A DNA stretch of 32,139 nt from Bacillus sp. FJAT-27245 (GCF_001273955.1 NZ_LIGI01000001.1:3884710-3916848), one strand, 5' to 3'; counted from the first letter of the stretch, positions 1-9,437 are shown. Numbers and translations are program-made. The notes: a model not told the origin generated them from the sequence alone.

Positions 1-238
1 TGAATTTGTGATTATCTTCAACAAGAAAAAGCCGGATGACGCCCGGAAATCGTGGAAGGCGATTACGGTAGAGTTTGAAATCCTGAATGCCACGATGCAA
101 AAGGATTTCCAGCTTTCGGCGAGCTACGGGCTTTACCACTTTACACCAGGAAAGCAGATGACCGCGGAGGAAATCATTGAGCTAGCCGATAAGGAAATGT
201 ATAAGGAAAAGTCGACATTCAGGGCTGTGACACATTAA
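1..238 (+). CDS. GGDEF-domain protein (probable diguanylate cyclase), C-terminal fragment
   Basis: The window opens inside a gene. The first complete codons read EFVIIF, and base 1 (t) fits the last base of an Asp codon, so the edge appears to cut the GGDEF signature itself. What remains is about 78 residues. They carry the late part of the fold: a strand reading ASYGLYHF, then the helix ELADKEMYKEK, which corresponds to the family's usual 'ADxAMYxAK' ending. GGDEF domains condense two GTP into the second messenger c-di-GMP, or bind it when degenerate. The sensor or membrane portion, and the first residues of the signature, lie outside the window, so catalytic activity cannot be judged. The GTG at position 8 is not a start, because the frame is open to the left edge. 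Confidence 0.8.
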   Translation, partial: EFVIIFNKKKPDDARKSWKAITVEFEILNATMQKDFQLSASYGLYHFTPGKQMTAEEIIELADKEMYKEKSTFRAVTH

Positions 239-352
239 AAACTCGTCATGGCCCTTTTCATTAAAGATTTGGCTGGATTTTACCGTCTCAGGCAGGAAAA
301 AAAGCCGGGACCAAAGAATTTTCGCTTTACCACGAATAATGGAGGAGAATAC

Positions 353-2008
353 ATGGGATATGACGTTATTGTCGTTGGGGCTGGGCTTGCCGGCCTCGTG
401 GCAACTTCCGAGTTTGCTTCCGCCGGCAAAAAGGTTCTTCTTTTGGACCAGGAGCCGGAAGCCTCGCTTGGCGGGCAGGCGTGGTGGTCTTTTGGAGGCT
501 TGTTCCTCGTCGACTCGCCAGAGCAAAGGAGGCTCGGAATAAAGGATTCAAAGGAACTGGCTTGGCAGGATTGGCTAGGGGCCGCTGGATTCGACCGAGA
601 AAACGACGAGGATTACTGGGGAAAAAAGTGGGCTGAAGCCTATGTGGACTGGGCTGCCGGCGAAAAACGGGATTGGCTTCACAAGCTGGGCATCCGTTTT
701 TTTCCGGTAGTCGGCTGGGCGGAACGGGGCGGTTACCTCGCCGAGGGACATGGAAATTCAGTCCCCCGCTTCCATATTGTCTGGGGGACCGGTCCCGGGC
801 TCGTTAAACCATTTGATGAAAGGATGCGAAAAGGGATTGCGGAAGGGGTTGTTGACTACCGGCCGCGCCACCGTGTCAGCAGGCTTCTTTCAAACAACGG
901 CACCGTCGCCGGAGTCTCAGGGGAGATCCTTGTCCCAAGCAATGCCGCGCGCGGCGAAGCAAGTTCCCGCGAGGTTGCCGGCGAATTTGAATTCCATGCC
1001 CCCGCCGTGCTTGTGACAAGCGGAGGAATTGGCGGAAATCATGAGCTGATTCGAAAAAATTGGCCAACGCGCCTTGGCTCCCCTCCGAAACGAATGCTTT
1101 CAGGGGTTCCGGCCCATGTTGACGGAAGGTTGCTAGCGATTGCCGAAAACGCTGGCGGAAGGATAGTAAACCGCGACCGGATGTGGCATTACACCGAAGG
1201 CATTAAAAATTGGAATCCGGTCTGGCCAAACCATGGCATCCGCATACTGCCTGGCCCTTCCTCCCTTTGGCTGGACGCCAAAGGGTTGCGCTTCCCCGCA
1301 CCCAACTTCCCCGGCTTCGATACACTCGGAACGCTGGATGCGATTATGAAAACGGGATACGATTATTCCTGGTTCATTTTAACCCAGGCGATTATTGAAA
1401 AGGAATTCGCGCTTTCCGGCTCGGAGCAAAATCCGGATTTGACCGGAAAAAGCATCCGGCAGGTTTTATCGAGAATCCTCCCCGGCCCGACGGCACCCGT
1501 TAAAGCCTTTATGGATAAGGGTGAGGATTTCGTGATTGCCGATAATCTTGCGGCCCTTGTAGATGGGATGAACAGGCTTACCGGTGAAAATTTGCTGAAT
1601 TTCCGGGAAATTGAACGGCAGGTTGTGGCACGCGACCGCGAGATGGACAACACATTCACAAAGGACCTGCAGATTACGGCTTTGAGAGGGGCGCGAAATT
1701 ATATTGGCGACAAACTGATCAGGGTCGCAAAGCCACACAAGCTTCTTGACCCGAAAAATGGACCGCTTATCGCCGTCCGCCTGAATATTGTCAGCCGGAA
1801 GACACTTGGCGGGCTGCAGACCGATCTGGCGGGCCGTGTGCTCGGCAAGGATGGCAATCCGGTTCAAGGCCTTTACGCTGCTGGTGAGGTTGCGGGTTTC
1901 GGCGGTGGCGGTGTCCATGGGTACCGTTCGCTCGAGGGGACTTTCCTCGGGGGCTGCTTATTCAGCGGCAGGCAGGTGGCTAAGGGGGTAATCGAGGGCC
2001 TTCGTTAA
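353..2008 (+). CDS. FAD-dependent dehydrogenase / fumarate reductase-like flavoprotein (FAD_binding_2, KstD-like)
   Basis: A 551-residue flavoprotein. The N-terminal dinucleotide-binding motif is VGAGLAGLVA (about residues 7-16), followed by an acidic residue at the end of the second strand (LLLDQE, about 29-34). The C-terminus carries the family's closing FAD segment: GLYAAGEVAGFGGGGVHG, then GTFLGGCLFSGR. This architecture is shared by fumarate/succinate dehydrogenase flavoproteins, 3-ketosteroid dehydrogenases and the poorly characterised 'FAD-binding dehydrogenase' group, which this length fits best. The substrate is unknown. No signal peptide is visible, so it should be cytoplasmic. I chose ATG 353 because GGAGGA lies 7 bases upstream and the FAD motif follows at once. 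The frame is open back to 248, but that part has no ribosome site or domain. No clear terminator follows. Confidence 0.85.
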   Translation: MGYDVIVVGAGLAGLVATSEFASAGKKVLLLDQEPEASLGGQAWWSFGGLFLVDSPEQRRLGIKDSKELAWQDWLGAAGFDRENDEDYWGKKWAEAYVDWAAGEKRDWLHKLGIRFFPVVGWAERGGYLAEGHGNSVPRFHIVWGTGPGLVKPFDERMRKGIAEGVVDYRPRHRVSRLLSNNGTVAGVSGEILVPSNAARGEASSREVAGEFEFHAPAVLVTSGGIGGNHELIRKNWPTRLGSPPKRMLSGVPAHVDGRLLAIAENAGGRIVNRDRMWHYTEGIKNWNPVWPNHGIRILPGPSSLWLDAKGLRFPAPNFPGFDTLGTLDAIMKTGYDYSWFILTQAIIEKEFALSGSEQNPDLTGKSIRQVLSRILPGPTAPVKAFMDKGEDFVIADNLAALVDGMNRLTGENLLNFREIERQVVARDREMDNTFTKDLQITALRGARNYIGDKLIRVAKPHKLLDPKNGPLIAVRLNIVSRKTLGGLQTDLAGRVLGKDGNPVQGLYAAGEVAGFGGGGVHGYRSLEGTFLGGCLFSGRQVAKGVIEGLR

Positions 2009-2070
2009 AAAACAACTGAATCGCATGAAGCCTGGCCAATTAGAAACGCTAATAAGCGAATCTGCCCTAA

Positions 2071-2090
2071 TCCTGGCGCCGCAGCCAGGA
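2071..2090. other. Perfect hairpin without a T-run
   Basis: TCCTGGC (2071-2077) and GCCAGGA (2084-2090) form a 7-bp stem with a six-base loop between the flavoprotein gene and the TM2 gene. A T-run is missing on both strands, so this is not a convincing intrinsic terminator. It could be an RNA-processing or mRNA-stability element. Confidence 0.35.
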
Positions 2091-2170
2091 AAGTTTACGT
2101 ACCCGCCAGAGAGTTTATGGTTAGCATTTTGATTTGCAACAAACAATTTTATTCATGGGGGTAATGGAAG

Positions 2171-2380
2171 ATGAATCAACGGAGAATTATCGCGCTTTTG
2201 CTTTGCTTGTTTTTAGGGGGGCTTGGCGCCCATCGGTTTTATGTCGGAAAGATTGGTACTGGCATTTTGCAATTGGTGACGTTTGGCGGGTTTGGGATTT
2301 GGGCATTGATTGACCTGATATTCATTTTGATTGGCAGCTTCAAAGATAAAGATGGCATACCGATAACTGAAGAGGTTTAA
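2171..2380 (+). CDS. TM2 domain-containing membrane protein
   Basis: A 69-residue protein that is essentially one TM2 domain. It has a first hydrophobic helix ([19 protein letters not shown], about residues 6-24) ending in the diagnostic GxxGAHRFYxG turn, and a second helix ([17 protein letters not shown], about 38-54). The C-terminus is short and charged. TM2 proteins are small two-helix membrane proteins whose bacterial role is not established. A G-rich stretch (GGGGGTAATGGAAG) ending just before ATG 2171 supplies the ribosome site. The gene stands alone, with an intrinsic terminator directly after it. Confidence 0.9.
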   Translation: MNQRRIIALLLCLFLGGLGAHRFYVGKIGTGILQLVTFGGFGIWALIDLIFILIGSFKDKDGIPITEEV

Positions 2381-2385
2381 TCATG

Positions 2386-2422
2386 AAAAGGCCTGCCAGC
2401 TTGAAGCCGGCAGGCCTTTTTT
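2386..2422 (+). terminator. Intrinsic terminator after the TM2 gene
   Basis: AAAAGGCCTGCC (2386-2397) pairs with GGCAGGCCTTTT (2409-2420), with a short inner GC pair and a five-base loop. A six-T run follows. The A-run on the left arm means it can also act on the minus strand, where the antiporter gene ends at 2457. Confidence 0.9.
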
Positions 2423-2456
2423 AAACTGGCTTTAGTAAAGCCGGTTCGAGAACCCT

Positions 2457-3614
2457 TTAATTTGAATGAACTGGTTCTACACTTTTGGATCCGCGGTTGA
2501 AGAATACTTTCATCATTGGCGGAGTGACGATTGTTGTGATGAGGATGACGACAACAAGAACAGCGAACAAGTCCTGTGTAAGAAGTTTGGCCTCAAGTCC
2601 GATTGCTGCAATAATCAGCGCCACCTCACCACGGGAAACCATGGCTGAGCCGATGCCCATCGCGCTGTTCCAGCCAAATCCGGATAGTTTGGCGCCAATC
2701 CCTGCCCCAACGAATTTTGTTAAAATTGCCAGGACAGTCAGGATAACAATCAGGGGAAGGTTATCTGCGATCCCGCTGAATTGCGCCGAGATGCCGATAG
2801 AGGTGAAAAATACCGGAACAAAGATTGAATAACTGATCGTCTCGACTTTTTCAAATACCTCTTCCTTAAACTTCGTTACACTGATGGCTACACCCGCGAT
2901 ATAGGCCCCGATAATGGCGGCAACCCCTGTGTATTCCGCAAAATAAGCAAAAACCAAACAAACGATCAAGGCCGAGGAAATAACTGTTTCCGTCACCTTT
3001 AGCTTCCCAAATTTCTCAAGGAACCAAGGGACTGCCTTCCAGCCGACGAGGATTGCCCCGGCAAAGAAAGCAATCTTCTTCAGGACGACGGCGGTTAGGT
3101 TTACATCTCCGCCTGCGAAGCTCATCAGGAATGCGAGCGCGATAATCACGACGACGTCATCAATGACGGCCGCCCCCATGATCGCAGTGCCTTCACGGGA
3201 TTGAAGCTGGTTCAGCTCCTTCAGGGCCTGGACCGAGATGCTTACGCTCGTGGCGGACAGCAAAAGTCCCAGGAACCAGGATTCCATTGTTGAAAGGCCG
3301 AACATGCCCCCAACCAAATACCCCCCGACAAGCGGCAGGATGATTCCGCCCAGCCCTACAAATGAAGCTGCTTTGCCGGATTGCTTGAAATCATCGATAT
3401 CCGTTTCAAGGCCCGCGATAAACATTAGCAGGATTACGCCGAGTTGGCTTAATTGGGCCAGCGTCACCGTTTCATTTACAAGGCCCAGTACGGATGGGCC
3501 AAGGACGATGCCTATCAGCAGCTTGCCTAGAACGGAAGGCTGCCCAAGCCGGACGCTGAGGCTGCCGGCAACTTTTGAAGCAATTAAAATAATTGCGAGT
3601 TGAAGTATTAACAT
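2457..3614 (-). CDS. CPA2-family cation/proton antiporter (Kef/NapA-type membrane domain)
   Basis: A 385-residue, almost wholly hydrophobic protein with about 12-13 membrane segments, the size and pattern of a Na_H_Exchanger (CPA2) domain. The core helix reads GAAVIDDVVVII, giving adjacent Asp152-Asp153. In characterised relatives such as NhaA and NapA, a DD pair in this helix is linked to electrogenic Na+/H+ exchange, while KefB/C carry QD. Na+(or K+)/H+ exchange at the cytoplasmic membrane is therefore the inferred role. There is no C-terminal TrkA-N/RCK domain, so it is a stand-alone antiporter. I chose ATG 3614 (GAAAGGATGG just upstream) over the longer frame to 3725, whose extra residues would be translated from the leader hairpin and look non-natural. 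Confidence 0.85.
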   Translation of the reverse strand: MLILQLAIILIASKVAGSLSVRLGQPSVLGKLLIGIVLGPSVLGLVNETVTLAQLSQLGVILLMFIAGLETDIDDFKQSGKAASFVGLGGIILPLVGGYLVGGMFGLSTMESWFLGLLLSATSVSISVQALKELNQLQSREGTAIMGAAVIDDVVVIIALAFLMSFAGGDVNLTAVVLKKIAFFAGAILVGWKAVPWFLEKFGKLKVTETVISSALIVCLVFAYFAEYTGVAAIIGAYIAGVAISVTKFKEEVFEKVETISYSIFVPVFFTSIGISAQFSGIADNLPLIVILTVLAILTKFVGAGIGAKLSGFGWNSAMGIGSAMVSRGEVALIIAAIGLEAKLLTQDLFAVLVVVILITTIVTPPMMKVFFNRGSKSVEPVHSN

Positions 3615-3651
3615 TCTTTCCCATCCTTTCAGTCTATTTTTATCTGCACGT

Positions 3652-3706
3652 CTAAAAAAATACAAAAAGAGCCCGCCACCAAAGGGCAGACTTCTCCCCT
3701 TGGTGA
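3652..3706 (-). terminator. Strong terminator-like hairpin in the antiporter leader
   Basis: On the minus strand, a 14-bp stem (GAGCCTGTCACCAA with TTGGTGGCGGGCTC, two G-U wobbles) continues inward as GGG/CCC. TTTTTGTATTTTTTT follows immediately. It lies about 180 bases after the RND gene stop and about 40 bases before the antiporter start. It may terminate the RND transcript, or act as an attenuator in the antiporter leader. No known riboswitch consensus was recognised. Confidence 0.7.
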
Positions 3707-3885
3707 CAGGCTCCTCCAAGAACAAGTATTTTTTTATCCTTTACCTTTATACCATACTTTCAAAACAATTTCACGGGATTTCACCTTGTTATTTTTTTAC
3801 TATTCCGATTTTGGCTTAATTTCCGGGGCAGGTATTCACCCATTCCTTGGAACACCACTGGTAAAATCCGGATTCCAATAGGAAA

Positions 3886-6800
3886 TTACACTGGTTTTGT
3901 TGTAATGATGACGCCCTTTAACGGCTTTTCTTTCGTTTCCGTCTGGCTTACAAGGGCCGATTCCGCCACCTTCTTCTTTGAACTGAAGAGGCTGTACATG
4001 ACCGGCACAATGAATAGCGTCAGGAGTGTGGAAGTGGCAAGCCCGCCGATGACGACGACTGCCATCGAAGAAGAGACAATACCGGCATGGCTTGATACCG
4101 CCATCGGAATTAAAGCGCCGACCGTCGCAATAGCAGTCATGAGAATTGGCCTGATCCGGATGACTCCCGCCTCAAGCAATGCCTCCCTGGCTGCAAGGCC
4201 TTGCTTCTCGAATTGCTTTACCTTATCTACTAGCACGATTGCATTCGTTACGACAATTCCATTCAGCATCAGGAGCCCGATTAGCGCCGGCATCCCAATC
4301 GGCTCGTTGACAATGTACAGGCCGAGAAGCGCGCCAATGAGCGAGAAAGGAATTGAGAACAGGATGACAAACGGCGCCTTCCCTTCGCCAAACGCAATGA
4401 CCATCACAAGGTAAACAAGCAGGATGCTGACAACGATGGCAATCGCCATATTTTTGAAGCCTTCCTCCATCGCAGCCGATGCGCCTTCCTTGTAATAATT
4501 GACGCTGTCCGGTAAATTCAGGGCCGCAATTGCCTTGTCTGCCTTTTTCGCTACATCACCTGTTTTGCTGTCGGTGATTTGCCCAAAAACCATGACATAT
4601 TCATTCTGGTTCAGGTGGGTAATCACTGTCCGGTTTTTTCCGCGCTTTAGTTCGCCGATGTCCTTAAGTTTGACCGGCATGCCCATCATATTCGTAATTT
4701 GCTGTTCGCCAAGCTCATCCAGCGAGGCAATAGAATCCATTTTCAAGCCAATCTTCACATCCGTTTTGTTTTCATCAACGGACATCGTTGTGACAACGTC
4801 CCCATTAATCAGTTCCCGGAGGCTTTTACCAACCATTGCCGGCATCAGCCCGTTATCCGCAAGTTTCTGCTCGTTTAAATCAATTTGGATTTCAGGCTCA
4901 TCCCCTTCAAGCGAGGATTGGACATCCGCTATGCCTGTGATCCCTTTCAGCTCGTTCACGATGTCTTTGCTGGCGGACTTGATGTCTTCAAAATCCGAAC
5001 CATTCACAACAAGGACATATTGAGACTGGGCCCCGCCGGCAAAATCGCCGACTCCTGTCACGGAAATTTCTTTCGCTATATTCAGTTTGCCAAATTGGCC
5101 GCGCAAATCTTTTATGAAGCCATCCGCATCCTTGACGGAATCCTTTATTTCGAAGCTGATTGAAGCACTTCCGAATTGGCCGTTCACGCTCGTGCTCACA
5201 AGTTTGACTTCTTCTTTTTCCAATAAAACAGCCTCGACGATACTGGCAGCATCACTCGTTTTTTCCGGCGATGTGCCTTTGTCCATCGTGATTCTTACGT
5301 CATAATTGCTGACCCGCTCTTGGGGCAAAAACGTTGTCCCGAGCTTCGGGGCAATAACCGCAACCGTTCCGCCAAGAAGCATTATCGATACTCCAAGAGT
5401 CAAGGCGCGATGGCTTAGCACCCAGTTCAAAGACGTACGGTAGCTCTTTTGAATGAGCCCTTCTTTATGCTCTTTTGGGGAGAGCTTGAGAAGGAATAAT
5501 TTTGACATTAGCGGGACGACGGTAACGGCGACAAGAAGCGAGAACAGCAGGGAAATTACGACCGTCCATGCAAGCGGCGCGAAGAATTTCCCGATGATTC
5601 CAGGCACGAACGCCATTGGAAGAAATACTGCCACGGTTGTAATCGTTGAAGAGGTGATGGCGGACGCCACTTCCCTCGTTGCTTCTTCGACAAGCTTTTC
5701 GTCGCGGTCTTTCGCGGCGCGGACCCTTCTGAATACATTTTCAATGACAACAATCGAATCATCTACAACCCGGCCGACTGCGACGGCAATACCCGCGAGC
5801 GTCATGATGTTAAGTGTGTAGCCAAGCATATTCAATACGGTAAATGATGCGAAAATCGACAGTGGAATCGAAATGATGGCAATGAGCGTCGAGCGCAAAT
5901 TCCTCAAGAAAAGGAAGGTCACGATGACAGCCATCAAAGATCCAAGCAGCGCTTCGCGGAGCATCGCGTATACAGAATCCTTGATTTCGATAGATTGGTC
6001 TCTTAGGACTTGAATTTTCACGCCGTCAGGAAGGTCTGCTTTTTTGATTTCTTCCTTTGCATTTTCGACGATTGAGACAACATTGGCTCCGCCTTGCGCG
6101 ATGATGCCGATGCGGACGCCTTCCTTTCCGTTGATGCGGGTGAAGTCGCTCCTGTTTTCACTATCAAACGTAATGTCGGCAATATCCTTAAGCTTAATTT
6201 GTTCAAGAGAACCCGTTCCCTGTGCAAACAAGATGACTCCCTTTACGTCTTCAAGCGACTTCAGTTCCTTGCCGACCCGGACCGGCAGTGATTGGCCGGA
6301 CAGTTTGACATCACCAGTCGGTATTGTCATATTGTTTGCTGTGATTGCCGCTTTTACCTGGTCAAGCGTAATGCCGCGTTTGTTCATTTCTTCCGGTATC
6401 AGGCGGATATTCATGCTTTTATCCGCAATGCCGCCCACATCCACCTTGCTGACCCCTTCAATCATTTCAAGCCTCGGGACTAGTTTCTCTTTGACAAACG
6501 CTTGGACTTCGGCGCCGCTTTTTCCGGCATATGCGCCAATGGTATAGACAGCAGGGTCGGGATCAGGTCCCTGCAAAATGTATTCCGGGTTTTTCGCTGC
6601 TTCCGGAAGGGCGATTTTACCAACAGCTGCTTTGGCCATCTGTTCGGCGTCGTCCATATCAATGGACATGTCGAACTCCATAGTCGCATAAACGGCGTTG
6701 GCAACCCCATCAGTATACACATTCTTAACGCCTTCAATATTCATCAGCTCCCGTTCAACCGGTTCGCCAATTTCCTTCATTGCCTGCTCGGGTGAAGCGC

Positions 6801-6960
6801 CCGGGTATGGAACGACGACAGTCAAATACGGAATGTCGACATTCGGGTACTTTTCAATATTGATTTCTTTCAGGGAAAAGATTCCCCCGGCCAGAATCAG
6901 CGCCATCATTAAAAACAGTGCTACCCCGTTTTTCATACTGAATTGGATTACTTTTTTCAT
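3886..6960 (-). CDS. swrC: RND-family efflux transporter, SwrC/AcrB-like
   Basis: A 1024-residue protein of full RND length. Its layout is TM1 (about residues 10-30), a large extracytoplasmic porter loop, a block of membrane helices (about 335-480), a second loop and a second helix block. TM4 carries the proton-relay Asp pair in GRVVDDSIVVIEN (Asp400-Asp401). The N-terminus MKKVIQFSMKNGVALFLMM resembles Bacillus SwrC/YerP. Family knowledge: it is a proton-driven exporter of amphipathic compounds; B. subtilis SwrC is needed for surfactin self-resistance and swarming. No membrane-fusion or outer-membrane partner is adjacent, as expected in a Gram-positive cell. AAAAGGATGGGAG precedes ATG 6960. 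The gene appears monocistronic. The real substrate is unknown. Confidence 0.9.
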   Translation of the reverse strand: MKKVIQFSMKNGVALFLMMALILAGGIFSLKEINIEKYPNVDIPYLTVVVPYPGASPEQAMKEIGEPVERELMNIEGVKNVYTDGVANAVYATMEFDMSIDMDDAEQMAKAAVGKIALPEAAKNPEYILQGPDPDPAVYTIGAYAGKSGAEVQAFVKEKLVPRLEMIEGVSKVDVGGIADKSMNIRLIPEEMNKRGITLDQVKAAITANNMTIPTGDVKLSGQSLPVRVGKELKSLEDVKGVILFAQGTGSLEQIKLKDIADITFDSENRSDFTRINGKEGVRIGIIAQGGANVVSIVENAKEEIKKADLPDGVKIQVLRDQSIEIKDSVYAMLREALLGSLMAVIVTFLFLRNLRSTLIAIISIPLSIFASFTVLNMLGYTLNIMTLAGIAVAVGRVVDDSIVVIENVFRRVRAAKDRDEKLVEEATREVASAITSSTITTVAVFLPMAFVPGIIGKFFAPLAWTVVISLLFSLLVAVTVVPLMSKLFLLKLSPKEHKEGLIQKSYRTSLNWVLSHRALTLGVSIMLLGGTVAVIAPKLGTTFLPQERVSNYDVRITMDKGTSPEKTSDAASIVEAVLLEKEEVKLVSTSVNGQFGSASISFEIKDSVKDADGFIKDLRGQFGKLNIAKEISVTGVGDFAGGAQSQYVLVVNGSDFEDIKSASKDIVNELKGITGIADVQSSLEGDEPEIQIDLNEQKLADNGLMPAMVGKSLRELINGDVVTTMSVDENKTDVKIGLKMDSIASLDELGEQQITNMMGMPVKLKDIGELKRGKNRTVITHLNQNEYVMVFGQITDSKTGDVAKKADKAIAALNLPDSVNYYKEGASAAMEEGFKNMAIAIVVSILLVYLVMVIAFGEGKAPFVILFSIPFSLIGALLGLYIVNEPIGMPALIGLLMLNGIVVTNAIVLVDKVKQFEKQGLAAREALLEAGVIRIRPILMTAIATVGALIPMAVSSHAGIVSSSMAVVVIGGLATSTLLTLFIVPVMYSLFSSKKKVAESALVSQTETKEKPLKGVIITTKPV

Positions 6961-6987
6961 ATTTTGATTCTCCCATCCTTTTTTCGC

Positions 6988-7004
6988 CCAGAGGAATACT
7001 CTGG
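6988..7004. promoter_or_regulatory. Inverted repeat in the swrC leader (operator or hairpin candidate)
   Basis: CCAGAG-GAATA-CTCTGG lies 28 bases upstream of the RND start. Its 6-bp arms and five-base centre suit either a small repressor dimer or a leader hairpin. The position is suggestive only. Confidence 0.35.
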
Positions 7005-7117
7005 AACATCGTCCTCTTTATGGTAAATTATTCACCTTTTTAACGTATGAAGCTGTGGAATGATTTTTTCCTAAGACTTCAGACCGAGGTGGAATGGGAC
7101 AAATCCAACAATTTTGC

Positions 7118-7150
7118 AGGAGTCTAAACATGGGGCACTCCTTTTATTTT
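7118..7150 (+). terminator. Small hairpin with T-rich tail upstream of the DUF421 gene
   Basis: AGGAGT (7118-7123) and ACTCCT (7137-7142) are followed by TTTATTTTT. The stem is only six pairs, and no plus-strand gene ends nearby, so it could be a leader attenuator or chance. Confidence 0.3.
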
Positions 7151-7234
7151 TGAATGGACCCCCAAGGTTTGGAAATAGTAAAAGTAGCTTTTCAAAAAGG
7201 GAATAATACGGTATGGGCGAGGAAGTGCTAACGG

Positions 7235-7942
7235 ATGGATTTTTATCAAATGCAAGAAACCCTATCCACATTAGATTGGATTCTTCGGGCAGTTGTTGGT
7301 TTTGTTTTTTTGGTGGTAGTTGCCAAGGTTCTTGGCCAGAGGGCGATATCGCAACTCAGGCTGCTTGACTTCGTGATTGCTCTTGTCATCGGGAATATTA
7401 TTGCCCACCCTTTGTCAGACCACCATCTGAGTATGAAAGGATCTGTTATTACCACTATCGTCCTTGTCGTTTTGTATAGTCTGGGGATTTTTTTAATTTT
7501 AAAATGGCCATGGTTTAGGAAATTGGTCAATCATGCCCCAATTACAATTATTGAAAATGGCAGCATCCTTTATGCCGGGCTGAAACGGGCCAGGATCTCT
7601 CTCGACGTCCTATTGGAGGAAATGCGCGAAAAAAAGGTGGAAGACGTAAAAAAGGTGGCGCTTGCTATTTGGGAAGCGGACGGGCGGATTTCTTTTTTCC
7701 TCGACCCGCAGTATGAACCGGTAACGCCCGCAACATTAAAGATGGACACAAAGCCGTTCTTTTTGCCCCGGGTCATTGTTAAGGAAGGGAAAATTAACTT
7801 CGAAGAACTGAAAAGAATCGGCAAGGATGAGGATTGGATTCGATCGACCATAAAACGCACCTATCAGGCGGAAGTCGGCGATATTCTGCTCGCTACAGTA
7901 GACAGGAATGATCATGTATCAATTTTTTTATATGATAAATAA
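7235..7942 (+). CDS. DUF421 (YetF-type) membrane protein
   Basis: A 235-residue protein. Three N-terminal membrane helices (about residues 17-35, 43-58 and 66-88) are followed by a soluble C-terminal half. The segment KVLGQRAISQLRLLDFVIALVIGN is typical of the DUF421/YetF family, and the later stretch 'APITIIENGSILYAGLKRARIS' matches the family's cytoplasmic domain entry. Its biochemical function is not established. B. subtilis has several paralogues, and some act in sporulation or germination membranes. GAGGAAG lies about 10 bases before ATG 7235. It seems to be a single-gene unit, divergent from swrC, with a weak hairpin and T-run behind it. Confidence 0.85.
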   Translation: MDFYQMQETLSTLDWILRAVVGFVFLVVVAKVLGQRAISQLRLLDFVIALVIGNIIAHPLSDHHLSMKGSVITTIVLVVLYSLGIFLILKWPWFRKLVNHAPITIIENGSILYAGLKRARISLDVLLEEMREKKVEDVKKVALAIWEADGRISFFLDPQYEPVTPATLKMDTKPFFLPRVIVKEGKINFEELKRIGKDEDWIRSTIKRTYQAEVGDILLATVDRNDHVSIFLYDK

Positions 7943-7960
7943 CAGTTGGATCTGGAGGGT

Positions 7961-7988
7961 AAGGAGAAACACTACGTCCTCCTTTTTT
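7961..7988 (+). terminator. Weak intrinsic terminator after the DUF421 gene
   Basis: AAGGAG (7961-7966) pairs with CTCCTT (7979-7984) across a 12-base loop and leads into a run of T. The short stem makes it a modest candidate. Confidence 0.45.
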
Positions 7989-8118
7989 AATGGATTCAAA
8001 AAAACCCTCTTTGGGAATATCAGGATACAGCGAAAGCGGATTTTAAAAATAGTCTTTTCCGGGTAAGGGTATGTAAGATTGCGATTATGATTTTGCTCAA
8101 GGGAGGGACGTTTAAACA

Positions 8119-9303
8119 ATGAAAATAGAGCCTTCAATGACGCTACAGGATATATTCGGGCCCGAGCTCGTTTTTAATCCGCGCGTATCATTCCAAGGGT
8201 TGGGCTGGATTCCGACAAACGAAAACATGGATGATTTCCGGACGGGTGCCCTTCTTCCCATTGCTGGGGATATGCCACTCGTGTGCAATGATAGGACAGT
8301 GACGGATGAAACGCTTGCCCTTTTTGAAAAGGCGGGAATCACCCCCGCATCAAACCTCCTCGTTTATGATTCAGAGGAAAGCTTCTATAGCCTGTTGGAC
8401 AAGCTTAACAGCGGCCGGCAGAAAAAAGTAATGAACCAGCCGGTCCCGGATTCCGAGGTACCAGAAGAAAATTACTGGATTGATAAAGATGTATTTTCCT
8501 ATTTAAACAACAAGGCGAATTTGGGAGAACTCGTTCCTCGTGAACATCGACCGAAACGTACGGTTGTCAGCCCTTCAGAAGCCGTTTCGGTAAAAGCGGA
8601 GTGGAATTATCCGTTTGTTATGAAGGCCGGGACAGACCTCCCGAATGCTGGCGGGCACGACGTCTTCTTTTGCCATACGGATGAGGATTTTGCCAAGGGG
8701 CTAGAAAGCCTGAAAGAGAGCGAAAGCATTGTAATTGAAGAGCTTGTTGATATTAAGAAAAATTACTGCATCCAATTTGCCAAAACGCATGATGGTAAAA
8801 CCATTTATCTGGGGGCGGGGGAACAAATTACAACCGATACCGGAGAATATAAAGGAAACTGGATTCCGAACGCCGAAGGGCCGCCCGATGAAGCAATTGC
8901 CCTTGGGGAATCTATCATGGAAAAGGCGTGCGAACTTGGCTACAAAGGGGTAGCGGGGTTCGATATCCTCTTGACGGAAGACGGGAGGGTGTTATGCATT
9001 GACCTGAATTTCCGATTGAATGGCTCCACCCCGGCACTCCTGCTGAAAGACAGCATTTTTAGAAGCCAAAATACGCAGGATATGATGTATAAAACGTGGA
9101 AAATTGATGGCGAGTGGGAAGAATTTCTCTCCGTCTGCAAAAACATGATTGAATCGGGCTCCCTCATCCCCCTGGCAATCTATCATCCTGAAGAGGAGGC
9201 CGGCTCAGGGATGCAGCCATTCATAAATGGCCTCCTGCTCGGGGATTCACGGAAGGATATTCTGAAAAAGGAACAATACTTGGCCGACAACGGCTGGAAC
9301 TAA
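8119..9303 (+). CDS. ATP-grasp domain protein, orphan carboxylate-amine ligase
   Basis: A 394-residue soluble protein. About the first 150 residues look like a pre-ATP-grasp region. An ATP-grasp core follows, with the nucleotide-binding strand YPFVMKAGTDLPNAGGHDVFF, the hinge strand SIVIEELVDIKKNYCIQFA, and the Mg-binding end GVAGFDILL...VLCIDLNFRLNGSTP, where the acidic residue and Asn coordinate metals. ATP-grasp enzymes form an acyl-phosphate and join it to an amine or thiol; peptide ligases and carboxylases are members. No tailoring, transport or precursor gene is adjacent, so the substrate cannot be guessed. GGGAGGGACG lies upstream of ATG 8119 with a slightly long spacer. The gene ends before a strong terminator shared with the opposing cysC. 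Confidence 0.75.
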   Translation: MKIEPSMTLQDIFGPELVFNPRVSFQGLGWIPTNENMDDFRTGALLPIAGDMPLVCNDRTVTDETLALFEKAGITPASNLLVYDSEESFYSLLDKLNSGRQKKVMNQPVPDSEVPEENYWIDKDVFSYLNNKANLGELVPREHRPKRTVVSPSEAVSVKAEWNYPFVMKAGTDLPNAGGHDVFFCHTDEDFAKGLESLKESESIVIEELVDIKKNYCIQFAKTHDGKTIYLGAGEQITTDTGEYKGNWIPNAEGPPDEAIALGESIMEKACELGYKGVAGFDILLTEDGRVLCIDLNFRLNGSTPALLLKDSIFRSQNTQDMMYKTWKIDGEWEEFLSVCKNMIESGSLIPLAIYHPEEEAGSGMQPFINGLLLGDSRKDILKKEQYLADNGWN

Positions 9304-9383
9304 GGATAGCGGCAGGTTCCCGAAAAATTCGCGTAAACCTATGATGCTGCACCGTCCCTCGGAGTCGGGCAAATTCTTTTTAA

Positions 9384-9424
9384 AACAAGCATAACCGCCC
9401 GTTTTACTGGCGGTTATGCTTGTT
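9384..9424. terminator. Bidirectional intrinsic terminator between the ATP-grasp gene and cysC
   Basis: AACAAGCATAACCGCC (9384-9399) and its exact complement (9409-9424) form a 16-bp perfect stem with a nine-base loop. On the minus strand the stem runs into TTAAAAAG after TTGTT, so it fits best as the end of the sat-cysC transcript. It also separates the two converging genes. Confidence 0.85.
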
Positions 9425-9437
9425 GGTTCTCCTATCC